Made by a program: the position numbers and the translations under genes. A DNA stretch of 64,000 nt from NCBI GenBank assembly GCA_040754095.1, contig JBFMFO010000001.1, forward strand, positions 124,001-188,000, in the 5' to 3' direction. The notes beneath the pieces were generated by a model. It worked only from the letters and a program-made list of their open reading frames with translations. It did not search any database and was not told the DNA's origin. This stretch comes from QYQD01 sp040754095. GTDB taxonomy: Bacteria > Desulfobacterota > QYQD01. Within the stretch, counting starts at the first letter, position 1, and the number at the start of each line of letters is the position of its first letter. This document shows, one piece after another, positions 25,972 to 34,891 of the stretch.

Positions 25972-26940
25972 ATGGCGAAAAAACTCGCCTATGAGCGTTT
26001 TTATTGGTTCCACAGCGAGATTAAGGCCGGGCGCCATCCAAATGCCCGGAAATTGGCCGAAGAGTTTGAGGTCTCGCCGAAGACGGCCCAGTTGGATATC
26101 GAATTTTTTCGAGACCGCCTGGCCGCCCCGCTTGAGTATTCCTACAAACAGAAAGGCTACTTCTATACGGATGATTCCTTTGAACTTCCCGCTATCTGGT
26201 TGAATGAAAGAGAGATCGTGGCCCTAACTCTGGCCCGGCAACTTGCCGCCTCAATCCCGAATCGGAAACTGAAGGATTCTCTGGCCAGGGTCCTGAAGAC
26301 ATTCTTTCAGCATCTCTCCGATAAGATAGATATTGAGTATGAGGACATCGCCGAGAAGATATCTTTAAAAAACGTCGAGTATTACGGTACGGACGAGACC
26401 CTCTTCGAAAAAGTGCTCACCTCTCTTTTCAGGAGCCGTCCGGCGGAAATCGTGTATTACTCGCCCCACCTGGACCAGACCTCTGCGAGAAAAATCCTCC
26501 CCCTGCATCTCCTGAACTATATGGGCAACTGGCACCTCATTGCCTATTGTACACAGAAGAAGGCCCTGCGCACCTTTGTGCTCTCCAGAATGCAGGAATA
26601 CAATCTCACAGACGGCCGGATTCCTCTACCGGAGAACCTTCCGCGCCTCAGAGACTATATCCGGGAAAATTTCGGGATCTTTTATGGCGGAGAAACCATT
26701 GAAGTGGCTCTCTGTTTTTCACCCAGGGTAGCGGGTTTTGTAAGAGAGCAGATATGGCACAAGAAACAGGTGTTGGAGCATAAGGAAGACGGCCGCATTG
26801 TCTTGAAGATACCGGTCTCCGACCTCCGGGAGATCAAGCGGGAGATCCTGAAGTACGGAGCGGACGTGGAAGTCCTGGCGCCTGTAGTCCTTCGGGAAGA
26901 AGTTAAGGCGGAGATAGAAAAGATGGGAGGGATATACTAA
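25972..26940 (+). CDS. WYL-domain transcriptional regulator
   Basis: A 322-residue regulator: an N-terminal helix-turn-helix (HPNARKLAEEFEVSPKTAQLDIEFFRDRL), then a WYL domain (IVYYSPHLDQTSARKILPLHLLNYMGNWHLIAYC, with WHL in place of WYL) and a C-terminal WCX segment (EVALCFSPRVAGFVREQIWH). WYL proteins often control phage-defence loci, sensing nucleic-acid ligands. It lies directly upstream of cas3 on the same strand, separated by R5 repeats and a possible small ORF, so it probably regulates the type I-C operon. Target and ligand are inferred only. Confidence 0.83.
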   Translation: MAKKLAYERFYWFHSEIKAGRHPNARKLAEEFEVSPKTAQLDIEFFRDRLAAPLEYSYKQKGYFYTDDSFELPAIWLNEREIVALTLARQLAASIPNRKLKDSLARVLKTFFQHLSDKIDIEYEDIAEKISLKNVEYYGTDETLFEKVLTSLFRSRPAEIVYYSPHLDQTSARKILPLHLLNYMGNWHLIAYCTQKKALRTFVLSRMQEYNLTDGRIPLPENLPRLRDYIRENFGIFYGGETIEVALCFSPRVAGFVREQIWHKKQVLEHKEDGRIVLKIPVSDLREIKREILKYGADVEVLAPVVLREEVKAEIEKMGGIY

Positions 26941-27065
26941 AAATAGTTTAAACAGTTTAAACAGCTTGAACTGTTCAAACGGGCTAACCGGCTTAAACGA
27001 CTTGAGCAGGTTAGATGTCCCGAACGGCTTAACCGGTTCAAACGGCTTGAACAGCTTAAACAGTG
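26941..27065. repeat. R5 repeat array (right copy)
   Basis: A third R5 block of units like agtttaaacagcttgaac and ggcttaaccggttcaaac, starting immediately after the WYL stop codon. It would sit in the leader of the cas transcript if that starts upstream. Confidence 0.75.
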
Positions 27066-27110
27066 ACTATTTTTTACTCGGTAATTATTTGGGGGAGTGG
27101 GTCTGGTATA

Positions 27111-27212
27111 GTGCAAAATAGACAGGAAGGCTTTGCGAAAATGCGACAACACCTCCACGGCAACCTGCCCACGGTTGAGGAGTTGGAGAAGGGGTTGAGG
27201 AAAGAGAACTGA
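27111..27212 (+). CDS. Possible 33-residue small ORF before cas3
   Basis: A GTG-started ORF encoding MRQHLHGNLPTVEELEKGLRK near its end, with sensible codon use and a stop 6 bp before the cas3 ATG. It may be a translated leader, the tail of an eroded gene, or chance. No recognised family. Listed because of its tight spacing to cas3, which has only a weak ribosome site of its own. Confidence 0.3.
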   Translation: MQNRQEGFAKMRQHLHGNLPTVEELEKGLRKEN

Positions 27213-27218
27213 TTTCAA

Positions 27219-29426
27219 ATGAACCATGATGAACCCATAGCCCACGCGTCTGAAGACGGACGCGTTCATTCGCTTCGTGACCATTTGACCGGCACCGCGG
27301 AGAACGCTGCCCGGTTCGCCGCTGAATTCGGCTGCGCAGAGTGGGGACGGCTGGCGGGACTGTGGCATGATCTCGGAAAATATTCCGATGACTTCCAGCG
27401 TTACATACGGGCGGTGACTGATCCTGACGCACATGTTGAGCGGAAACAGGGTCATGTGAACCATTCCACGGCGGGCGGTGTCCACGCAATCGAGAAATTT
27501 GGCAAGATGGGGCGGGTCTTTGCTTATCTGGTTGCCGGACACCATGCCGGATTGCCTGACTGGCAGACCGAAACAACTGGCATGGCAGCACTGGCTCAAC
27601 GTCTTCAGCAGAACTACCTGCTTCGGGAAGCGCTCGCCGGTCAAATCCCTCAGGAGATTCTTAATCAACCGTTGCCGACAGAACGGCCGAAAGCCGGCAC
27701 TGATTTGTCTCTGTCTCTATGGCTGCGGATGCTTTTTTCTTGCGTAGTAGATGCCGACTTCCTAGATACGGAGGCGTTCTTTGAGCCTGAAAAGGCTCAA
27801 TTACGAGGCGGTTACGCGCCACTGACTGATCTTCTACTGCTGTTCGTTGCGCACATGGCAAAGAAAAGGGAAACTACACCGGATACGCAGGTGAACAGGA
27901 TACGCCATGCCGTCCTGCGCCAATGTGTGGCCAAAGCAATCGAAGCGCCCGTCATCTACACCCTCACTGTCCCGACCGGCGGTGGAAAAACCCTCTCTTC
28001 AATGGGCTTTGCGCTCAATCATGCGGTGAAGCATGGTAAGCGCCGGATCATCTACATTATCCCTTATACAAGTATCATTGAACAGACCGCCGACCAGTTC
28101 CGTGCCATTTTCGGCGAAACAGTCATTGAGCATCACAGCAATCTGGACGCTACCGAAGAGGGGAAAGAGAACGCCCGCACGCGACTCGCCTGTGAGAACT
28201 GGGACGCACCGATCATCGTAACCACAACCGTGCAATTCTTTGAATCGCTCTTTGCAAGCAGAACCAGCCGATGCCGCAAACTACATAATATCGTGAATAG
28301 CGTAGTCATACTCGACGAGGCACAGCTTTTACCCCCCGATTTCCTCAACCCCATCCTTGAGACGTTGACCGAGCTGCAAAAAAATTACGGCGTCACGGTT
28401 TTGTTCAGTACCGCCACGCAGCCCGCCCTGGGCCCGCACAAAACAATGGACTTCAACTTCAAGGGCCTATCCGGTATGGTAGAGATCATGGACGATCCGG
28501 CCGCACTCTACCGCGACCTGAAACGAGTAGATGTTCATGTCATGGGAAGCCTTAAGGAGCCGCAAAGCTGGGTGGAGATGGCTGCGCGTATGTGTGAGCA
28601 TGATTCTGTACTCTGCATCGTGAACCGCCGCGACGACGCACGTAATCTGTGGGAACTGATGCCTGAAGAGACGTTCCATCTTTCGGCCCTTATGTGCGGC
28701 GCTCACCGCTCTGAAAAAATTAAAGAAATCAAACAACGTCTGGAAAATGGCATGTCCACACGCGTCATCAGCACGCAACTGGTGGAGGCAGGCGTGGATA
28801 TTGATTTCCCGGTAGTCTATCGCGCCTTAGCCGGTATCGACTCCATTGCCCAAGCGGCAGGCCGATGCAACCGTGAAGGACTGAAGGAAAGGGGAATGGT
28901 ATATGTTTTCAACCCACCTACTGCCATTCCCGCTGGACACCTGCGCCAGGCAGCCGAGATCGGTCGTCGTTTACTAAAAGGCGAAATGAAAGATCCGCTT
29001 GCACCGGAGCGGTTCGAGGAATTCTTTCGGGAATTTTATTGGATTCGAGGGGACAGACTGGACAATGAAGGTATCCTGGGCCTTCTCCGCAACGATCCTG
29101 AACTCCGTGTCAGTTTCCGTGAGGCGGCGAAAAAATTCCGCCTGATTAACGAGGCTAACTATGCATCGGTTATTGTGCGTTATCAGAATGACGAATTGCT
29201 GAAATTGCTGGAGCACACGAAGCCTGAGCGGCAGCTTTTGAGGCGGTTGCAGCGTTATGTGGTTAACTTGCCGCGCCGTTTGCATGGAAATCTCTTAGCC
29301 TCAGGCGCTATCCTAGAAGTCCATCCCGGTATCTTTGTTCAGGAACATGGTGCGTTGTATCACAAAGAACTGGGATTCTGTTCGGACAAATCAATTGTCT
29401 ATGAGCCAGATGAGTTGATGTTTTGA
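27219..29426 (+). CDS. cas3: Cas3 HD nuclease-helicase, type I-C
   Basis: A 735-residue effector that nicks and unwinds DNA bound by Cascade. The HD nuclease is N-terminal: HSLRDHLTGTAENAA, GLWHDLGKYSDDFQRYI with the His-Asp pair near residue 49, and HVNHSTAGG. Helicase motifs follow: TVPTGGGKT (Walker A, about 250), VVILDEAQLLPP (Walker B, about 366), LFSTATQPAL (motif III) and QLVEAGVDIDFPVVYRALAGIDSIAQAAGRCNREG (motifs V-VI). Full length and apparently intact. First cas gene of the operon; cas5 starts 20 bp downstream. Confidence 0.95.
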   Translation: MNHDEPIAHASEDGRVHSLRDHLTGTAENAARFAAEFGCAEWGRLAGLWHDLGKYSDDFQRYIRAVTDPDAHVERKQGHVNHSTAGGVHAIEKFGKMGRVFAYLVAGHHAGLPDWQTETTGMAALAQRLQQNYLLREALAGQIPQEILNQPLPTERPKAGTDLSLSLWLRMLFSCVVDADFLDTEAFFEPEKAQLRGGYAPLTDLLLLFVAHMAKKRETTPDTQVNRIRHAVLRQCVAKAIEAPVIYTLTVPTGGGKTLSSMGFALNHAVKHGKRRIIYIIPYTSIIEQTADQFRAIFGETVIEHHSNLDATEEGKENARTRLACENWDAPIIVTTTVQFFESLFASRTSRCRKLHNIVNSVVILDEAQLLPPDFLNPILETLTELQKNYGVTVLFSTATQPALGPHKTMDFNFKGLSGMVEIMDDPAALYRDLKRVDVHVMGSLKEPQSWVEMAARMCEHDSVLCIVNRRDDARNLWELMPEETFHLSALMCGAHRSEKIKEIKQRLENGMSTRVISTQLVEAGVDIDFPVVYRALAGIDSIAQAAGRCNREGLKERGMVYVFNPPTAIPAGHLRQAAEIGRRLLKGEMKDPLAPERFEEFFREFYWIRGDRLDNEGILGLLRNDPELRVSFREAAKKFRLINEANYASVIVRYQNDELLKLLEHTKPERQLLRRLQRYVVNLPRRLHGNLLASGAILEVHPGIFVQEHGALYHKELGFCSDKSIVYEPDELMF

Positions 29427-29446
29427 ATTTGATGAAAGGAGGAACT

Positions 29447-30190
29447 ATGGATGAATCCGCAAGGAAAAGTAGGCTTCTGCGGTTGAAGGTATGGGGAGAC
29501 AATGCCTGCTTTACTCGTCCGGAGATGAAGGTCGAGCGTGTCTCCTACGATGTCATGACGCCTTCGGCGGCACGGGGCATTCTGGAGGCGGTCCTCTGGA
29601 AACCCGCCATCCGGTGGCATGTAAGTCAGATCGACGTACTGAAGCCGATCCAGCTTGGTAGCGTTCGAGGTAACGAAAGCAGCATTGGTGACGCTCCCCG
29701 AACAGCCGTCCGTTGGGAATCAGTGCGGCGCAACGAGGTGGGTTGCGTCATGTCGCCACGAACGAACGGTATCTTGGTCGAGGAACAGCGTCAGCAGAGG
29801 GCGGGCTTGTTTCTCCGTGATGTTGCCTACACCATACATGCATGGTTTGATCTGACCGACAAAGCAGGCCCGGAAGACACGGTCATCAAGTTTCAGGAGA
29901 TGTTCCTGCGGCGAGCAGAGAAAGGACAGTGTTTTCATCGGCCTTATCTCGGTTGTCGTGAATTCAGCGCTCACTTCGAGCCGGTTTTTCATGACCAGCC
30001 GCTGCCGGAGCCAATTGTCGAAACTCGCGAATTGGGATACATGCTTCATGATGTCAGCCATGATAACTCTGATGACAAGAACGGCGTGCATTTCTGCAAT
30101 GAGAGATGCAGCCCCCGATTTTTTAGGGCTTTAATAGAAAACGGTCGACTTAAAGTGCCGCCCTTAGACAGCGGGGAGGTGCGGTCATGA
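29447..30190 (+). CDS. cas5c: Cas5c (Cas5d) crRNA-processing protein
   Basis: A 247-residue RAMP protein of the Csd5/Cas5d family: RLKVWGDNACFTRPEMKVERVSYDVMTPSAARGILEAVLWKP, then FLRDVAYTIHAWFDLTD and a C-terminal GYMLHDVSH. In type I-C this protein, not Cas6, cuts the repeat hairpin to make crRNA and caps the 5' handle. Start ATG 29447 is placed by AAAGGAGG 4 bp before it; an upstream TTG has no such site. Overlaps cas8c by 4 bp. Confidence 0.93.
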   Translation: MDESARKSRLLRLKVWGDNACFTRPEMKVERVSYDVMTPSAARGILEAVLWKPAIRWHVSQIDVLKPIQLGSVRGNESSIGDAPRTAVRWESVRRNEVGCVMSPRTNGILVEEQRQQRAGLFLRDVAYTIHAWFDLTDKAGPEDTVIKFQEMFLRRAEKGQCFHRPYLGCREFSAHFEPVFHDQPLPEPIVETRELGYMLHDVSHDNSDDKNGVHFCNERCSPRFFRALIENGRLKVPPLDSGEVRS

Positions 30191-31974
30191 TTTTACAGGC
30201 ACTCCGCAATTTTTATGTAAGGAAACAGGATGAGCTTCCGCCGGAGGGTTTTGAGCAGAAAGAAATCCAGTTTCTGATCATTATTGATCATGACGGAAAT
30301 TTCATAGATTTGCAGGATACTCGTACACCTTCGGGAAAGAAAATGATAGCAAGACAGTTTAGGGTTCCCAAGGAAAGTGGCCGATCGGGTAAGAACGCGT
30401 GGCAAGTAGCAAATCTGCTGTGGGATCACTATGGGTATGTACTGGGATGGCCCAAATCTGAATCTGATTCAGACAAGGAAATGGCTCAGAAACAACATGG
30501 CTCTTTCGTATCGAGAGTCGTGGCGCTTCATACTGAGTATCCTAAAGACAGAAGGATACGTGCCGTTCATCGATTTCTCACATCCGATCAGAAAGAAAAG
30601 GTCTTCCAGCATCCCTCGTGGCAAGAGTGTAAAAAAATCCCCGGCTGTAATCTGAGTTTTCGTCTGAACGACGACGAACTAAGTCTGGTCTGTGAGAGCG
30701 AAAATGTCCAGGCTTATGTGGCAAATACCCCTGAGCCTGAAGACGATGATGGTGACGCATTGGCGGTTTCGGAGATTGAGGGAATTTGCCTTATCACTGG
30801 TGAGTGCTCATCAATAGCTCGTTTACATCCGAGGACTCCTATTCTTGGCGCGAAAAGCAATGCGAAGATCGTCTCGTTTCAGAAAAACATGGGATTTGAC
30901 TCCTATGCCAAACAGCAAAGCTATAATGCACCGACAAGCAAACGTGCAGCCTTTGCATACACGACGGCACTCAATCATATGCTTGCTAAACAATCTCGCC
31001 AGAAGATCATGGTAGGAGACGCGACCACCGTCTTCTGGGCTGAGAGGCCAACTCTTTTGGAGGATGTATTTGCCGATTTGTTCGGTGAACCTGCAAAGGA
31101 AAACCCTGATCAGATGAACGCAGCAATCCGCGCCTTGTATGAATCACCAAAAACTGGCGCTCCGCCGCTAGATGAAGATTATACGCCCTTTTACGTTCTC
31201 GGCCTGGCACCTAATTCCGCACGGATAGCCGTGCGTTTCTGGCAGGCGGGCACGGTCGGGGAGACCGCCCGCAACATACGACGTCACTTCGAGGATTGCA
31301 ACATTGCTCACGGGCCAAATCAGCCGAAACATCTTTCCCTGTTTCGCTTGCTGGTTTCTACTGCGGTACAAGGCAGGCATGAGAACATTCAACCCAATCT
31401 TGTCGGGGACTTCATGAAGTCCATCCTTGCAGGCACACCCTATCCCCAGACTCTCCTTGCCTCTGCAATACGTCGTTGCCGGGCTGAGCAGTCAAAACGA
31501 GATTCCAATACGGGAAAGCTATTAGAGAATGTTTCCTATCCTCGTGCAGCACTCATCAAGGCAGTGTTGGCACGAGAATCGAGATACTACAATCGTACAG
31601 AAAAGGAGGTCGGCATGTCACTGGATACCAGCAATACCAACTCCGGCTATCTGCTCGGAAGGCTTTTCGCCGTGTTGGAAAGAGTTCAAGCTGAATCGTC
31701 AGGAGGATGGGACAAGATCAACTCTACAATTCGTGATAGGTTTTATGGTGCGGCGGCAAGCACACCAGTAGCAGTTTTCCCTCACCTGATGAAGCTTAAA
31801 AATCATCACTTGGCAAAGCTCGATAAATACAAAGGCTTTTATGAGGGATTAATCGGTGAAATTGTGGAAAAGCTGGATGCGGACGAGGCCTTTCCCGCTC
31901 ATTTAAGCTTGCCTGACCAAGGACGGTTCGCAGTTGGTTACTATCATCAACGCTATTACAAGAGAGAAAAATAA
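30187..31974 (+). CDS. cas8c: Cas8c (Csd1) large subunit
   Basis: A 595-residue large subunit of type I-C Cascade, which recognises the PAM and recruits Cas3. Seen: MILQALRNFYVRKQDELPPEGF at the start, ICLITGECSSIARLHPRTPILG, QQSYNAPTSKRAAFAYTTALNHML, and the Csd1 core DYTPFYVLGLAPNSARIAVRFW near residue 340. Family length is normal. Cas11c may be translated from an internal start in its 3' part, as in other I-C systems; I did not identify that start. cas7 follows after 25 bp. Confidence 0.93.
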   Translation: MILQALRNFYVRKQDELPPEGFEQKEIQFLIIIDHDGNFIDLQDTRTPSGKKMIARQFRVPKESGRSGKNAWQVANLLWDHYGYVLGWPKSESDSDKEMAQKQHGSFVSRVVALHTEYPKDRRIRAVHRFLTSDQKEKVFQHPSWQECKKIPGCNLSFRLNDDELSLVCESENVQAYVANTPEPEDDDGDALAVSEIEGICLITGECSSIARLHPRTPILGAKSNAKIVSFQKNMGFDSYAKQQSYNAPTSKRAAFAYTTALNHMLAKQSRQKIMVGDATTVFWAERPTLLEDVFADLFGEPAKENPDQMNAAIRALYESPKTGAPPLDEDYTPFYVLGLAPNSARIAVRFWQAGTVGETARNIRRHFEDCNIAHGPNQPKHLSLFRLLVSTAVQGRHENIQPNLVGDFMKSILAGTPYPQTLLASAIRRCRAEQSKRDSNTGKLLENVSYPRAALIKAVLARESRYYNRTEKEVGMSLDTSNTNSGYLLGRLFAVLERVQAESSGGWDKINSTIRDRFYGAAASTPVAVFPHLMKLKNHHLAKLDKYKGFYEGLIGEIVEKLDADEAFPAHLSLPDQGRFAVGYYHQRYYKREK

Positions 31975-31999
31975 AACAACTCGAAGGAGGCTAAAAATA

Positions 32000-32860
32000 A
32001 TGAGTACACATATTCAGAATCGGTATGACTTTGTTCTATTATTCGATGTGAAAGATGGCAATCCCAATGGTGACCCTGATGCAGGTAACCTTCCCCGTGT
32101 GGACCCTGAGACTGGTAATGGACTGGTTACCGACGTCTGTCTCAAACGTAAGGTTCGGAATTTTGTACAACTGTCTAAAAACGGTGCAGCAGGATATGAC
32201 ATTTTTATCAAGGAGAAAGCGATCCTGAATAACCTTATTGACGAAGCCCACGAGCAGAAGGAAGTCAAAAAAAAAGAAAAAGGTGAAAAGACTGAGGCTG
32301 CCCGTCAGTTCATGTGCGCTAAGTATTATGATGTACGAACTTTCGGTGCGGTCATGTCAACCGGCAAGAATGCAGGCCAGGTGCGCGGACCAGTGCAACT
32401 CACCTTCGCCCGGAGCGTTGACCAGATTGTGCCTCTTGAGCACAGCATCACCCGCATGGCCGTTGCCACCGAGGCCGAGGCGGAAAAGCAGCAAGGAGAT
32501 AATCGCACCATGGGACGCAAATTTACGGTTCCTTACGGGCTCTATCGTTGTCACGGATTTGTTTCAGCACCTTTGGCCAATCAAACTGGTTTCAGCGAGG
32601 ATGATTTGAACTTGTTCTGGGAGGCGCTTAAAAACATGTTCGAGCATGACCGTTCGGCTGCTCGCGGACAAATGGCGACAAGAAAGCTTGTCGTTTTCAA
32701 ACATGATTCAAATATGGGGAATACTCCTGCCCATAAGCTTTTTGATCTGGTAAAAGTCTCTGCCAACTCTACTCCGGCAAGAGATTTCAGTAATTATGCG
32801 GTTGCCGTCCCTAAGCAGGCTGAAATGCCCCAGGGGGTAACCGTGCTTGAGATGTTGTAG
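32000..32860 (+). CDS. cas7c: Cas7c (Csd2) backbone protein
   Basis: A 286-residue crRNA-backbone subunit. Characteristic blocks: YDFVLLFDVKDGNPNGDPDAGNLPRVDPETGNGLVTDVCLKRKVRNFVQL, FGAVMSTGKNAGQVRGPVQLTFARS split by short gaps, and ITRMAVATEAEAE. Start ATG at 32000 follows GAAGGAGG with 9-bp spacing; the longer in-frame reading overlaps cas8c without a ribosome site. Downstream of it the normal cas4 position holds only a broken cas4 fragment, followed by rhuM. Confidence 0.94.
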   Translation: MSTHIQNRYDFVLLFDVKDGNPNGDPDAGNLPRVDPETGNGLVTDVCLKRKVRNFVQLSKNGAAGYDIFIKEKAILNNLIDEAHEQKEVKKKEKGEKTEAARQFMCAKYYDVRTFGAVMSTGKNAGQVRGPVQLTFARSVDQIVPLEHSITRMAVATEAEAEKQQGDNRTMGRKFTVPYGLYRCHGFVSAPLANQTGFSEDDLNLFWEALKNMFEHDRSAARGQMATRKLVVFKHDSNMGNTPAHKLFDLVKVSANSTPARDFSNYAVAVPKQAEMPQGVTVLEML

Positions 32861-32883
32861 TTCCTCGAGATTCGGAGGCTTTT

Positions 32884-33027
32884 GTGTCTTCTGATGATAA
32901 ACCGGACCCCGTCATGGTCTCCGTTTTGGAGCATTATAGCTATTGCCCCCGGCAGTGCGCGTTAATCCACATTAAGCATTTGTGGAATAAAAATAGGAAT
33001 AAAGAGTTGTTGAAGAAGCGCGATTAG
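32884..33027 (+). pseudogene. Truncated cas4 5' remnant
   Basis: GTG-started 47-codon ORF whose middle, MVSVLEHYSYCPRQCALIH, matches the beginning of the intact Cas4 encoded at 34083 (MVSALEHYSYCPRQCALIH), including the first cluster Cys. After Trp (IKHLWNKNR) the match ends and a stop follows. The nucleotide match is good but not identical, so this is a diverged second cas4 start rather than a fresh duplication. rhuM has been placed between it and the intact copy. Confidence 0.8.
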
Positions 33028-33043
33028 ATAAAAAAGGATATTT

Positions 33044-34093
33044 ATGACAAAAAAGAACGAATCTGCTCTCGGTAAAGGCGAATTGATTCTGTATCAGACA
33101 GAGAACGGCAAGACCAGAATTGAAGTCCGATTCCAGGATGATACCGTCTGGCTGACGCAGAAACAGATGGCAAGCCTATTTGACAAAGATTCGGACACCA
33201 TCGGTCTCCATATCCGGAACATTTACAAGGAAAGGGAACTGATGCCGAAGGGAACTACCGAGGATTCCTCGGTAGTTCAAGATGAGGGTGGTCGCAAGGT
33301 TCGCCGTAAGGTCAGCTATTACAACCTCGATGTGATTATTTCCGTGGGTTATCGGGTGAAATCCCTTCGCGGCACACAATTCCGCATCTGGGCTACCCAA
33401 CGGTTGCGGGAATACATTATCAAGGGTTTTACCCTGGACGACGACCGGCTGAAACAGGCCGGAGGCGGCAATTACTTTGATGAACTGCTGGCCCGGATTC
33501 GGGATATCCGCTCGTCAGAAAAGGTCTTCTGGCGCAAGGTGCTGGATATTTATGCCACCAGCATAGACTATGATCCCGATACTGATCTTTCCCAACAGTT
33601 CTTTGCGGCGGTGCAGAATAAAATGCACTGGGCCGCGCACGGGCATACTGCCGCCGAGATCATTTACGGCAGAGCGGACGCCGCAAAGCCGAACATGGGC
33701 ATGACTTCGTGGTCGGGGGATAAGCTCCGGAAAACAGATGCCGAAATCGCTAAAAACTATCTGAATGCAAAAGAGCTTGATGTACTGAACCGGATCGTCA
33801 ACATGTATCTGGAATTTGCGGAACTTCAGGCGTTGGGCCGCAAGCCCATGTATATGCGCGACTGGATTGCGAAACTGGATGACTTTCTCAAACTCAGCGG
33901 ACGCGATATTCTCACGCATGCCGGAAAAATCAGCCATGATAAGGCATTGGAGAAGGCGCACGCCGAATATGAACGCTATCGGATAGAACGATTGAACGCG
34001 CCGTCCCCGGTGGAACGGCAGTTTCTTGAAGCTATCAAGGATATAAAACAGATTGAACAATCGAGAAAACAAAGACGCAAGGATGAAAACTGA
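33044..34093 (+). CDS. Virulence RhuM-family protein
   Basis: A 349-residue RhuM-family protein. Family blocks: RFQDDTVWLTQKQMASLFDKDSDTIGLHIRNIYKERELM (a helix-turn-helix-like region), YYNLDVIISVGYRVKSLRGTQFRIWATQRLREYIIKGF, and a C-terminal ISHDKALEKAHAEYERYR. First noticed on a Salmonella pathogenicity island; biochemical role is not established, though members are frequent in mobile and defence islands. Here it splits the cas4 region. Its stop overlaps the start of the intact cas4 (ATGAAAACTGA), so cas4 translation is coupled to it. Confidence 0.88.
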   Translation: MTKKNESALGKGELILYQTENGKTRIEVRFQDDTVWLTQKQMASLFDKDSDTIGLHIRNIYKERELMPKGTTEDSSVVQDEGGRKVRRKVSYYNLDVIISVGYRVKSLRGTQFRIWATQRLREYIIKGFTLDDDRLKQAGGGNYFDELLARIRDIRSSEKVFWRKVLDIYATSIDYDPDTDLSQQFFAAVQNKMHWAAHGHTAAEIIYGRADAAKPNMGMTSWSGDKLRKTDAEIAKNYLNAKELDVLNRIVNMYLEFAELQALGRKPMYMRDWIAKLDDFLKLSGRDILTHAGKISHDKALEKAHAEYERYRIERLNAPSPVERQFLEAIKDIKQIEQSRKQRRKDEN

Positions 34094-34733
34094 CCGCTCG
34101 CAGATGTCCGCCTCCGGCGGATGTGAAGCTGAACCCATCATGGTCTCCGCTCTGGAGCATTACAGCTACTGTCCCCGACAGTGCGCCCTTATTCACCTTG
34201 AGAACGTGTGGGACGAGAACATCTACACCATGCGGGGGCGGGATGTTCATGAGAACGTGGATGATGACTCCTCCCATGTAATGGCAGGGGTTCGGTATGA
34301 GCGGGCGCTGCCCATCTGGTCCAGGCGGATGAACCTGGTGGGCAAAGCGGATCTGGTTGAGTTCCACGGCGATATTCCCTATCCTGTCGAGTACAAATCC
34401 GGCCGTCGTCGTAAGGGCCGGCATGAGGCAATCCAACTATGCGCGCAGGCCATGTGCCTTGAGGAGATGCTCGGAGTAAAGGTCGAAAGGGGCGCTCTTT
34501 ACTGGCATGGTTCTCGGAAGCGGAAAGAAGTGATATTCACCGAAGAGTTGCGGCGCCAGGTGAAGGAGGCCGTCCTTGGCGTCCATGCCATGATCGCGAA
34601 AAGACGTGTGCCGCCGCCGGTGAATGATAGGCGATGCAAAGATTGTTCGTTGAGGGAATCATGTTTGCCGAACGTGGTCGATGACAAGGCCAAGTGTCGG
34701 AAGGCGCTCGGAGAACTGTTCGAGACGAAATAA
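34083..34733 (+). CDS. cas4: Cas4 exonuclease, type I-C adaptation
   Basis: A 216-residue Cas4. Iron-sulfur Cys positions are seen in HYSYCPRQCALIH near the N-terminus and in DRRCKDCSLRESCLPN at the C-terminus; the RecB-like nuclease core has LVGKADLVEFHGDIPYPVEYKSGRRRKG with the Asp and Glu-x-Lys catalytic motif, followed by AIQLCAQAMCLEEML. Cas4 trims prespacers and selects those with a correct PAM for Cas1-Cas2. ATG 34083 is preferred over an upstream TTG; about 20 residues precede the usual family start and read through the end of rhuM. Separated from cas1 by two non-cas genes. Confidence 0.92.
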   Translation: MKTDRSQMSASGGCEAEPIMVSALEHYSYCPRQCALIHLENVWDENIYTMRGRDVHENVDDDSSHVMAGVRYERALPIWSRRMNLVGKADLVEFHGDIPYPVEYKSGRRRKGRHEAIQLCAQAMCLEEMLGVKVERGALYWHGSRKRKEVIFTEELRRQVKEAVLGVHAMIAKRRVPPPVNDRRCKDCSLRESCLPNVVDDKAKCRKALGELFETK

Positions 34734-34805
34734 ATTCCATCCGCACCATCGCGCGTTTTCGTATTGAGCGTATATTACCGAAGAAGGGGAACTGAAAGCG
34801 GAGCC

Positions 34806-34845
34806 AGTTATTAAGGATTTCTTAATAACTGCCGCTGACGCGGCG
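34806..34845. promoter_or_regulatory. Perfect inverted repeat in the cas4-4HB gap
   Basis: AGTTATTAAG (34806-34815) and CTTAATAACT (34821-34830) form a perfect 10-bp inverted repeat around 5 bp, immediately followed by a GC hairpin (GCCGC-TGAC-GCGGC). It could be an operator for the downstream gene or a transcription-attenuating structure; no T-run follows. Confidence 0.4.
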
Positions 34846-34891
34846 GTTATATGAAGAGCGGCAGGGGAAAAAACGGAAAAAGGATTGCGCC

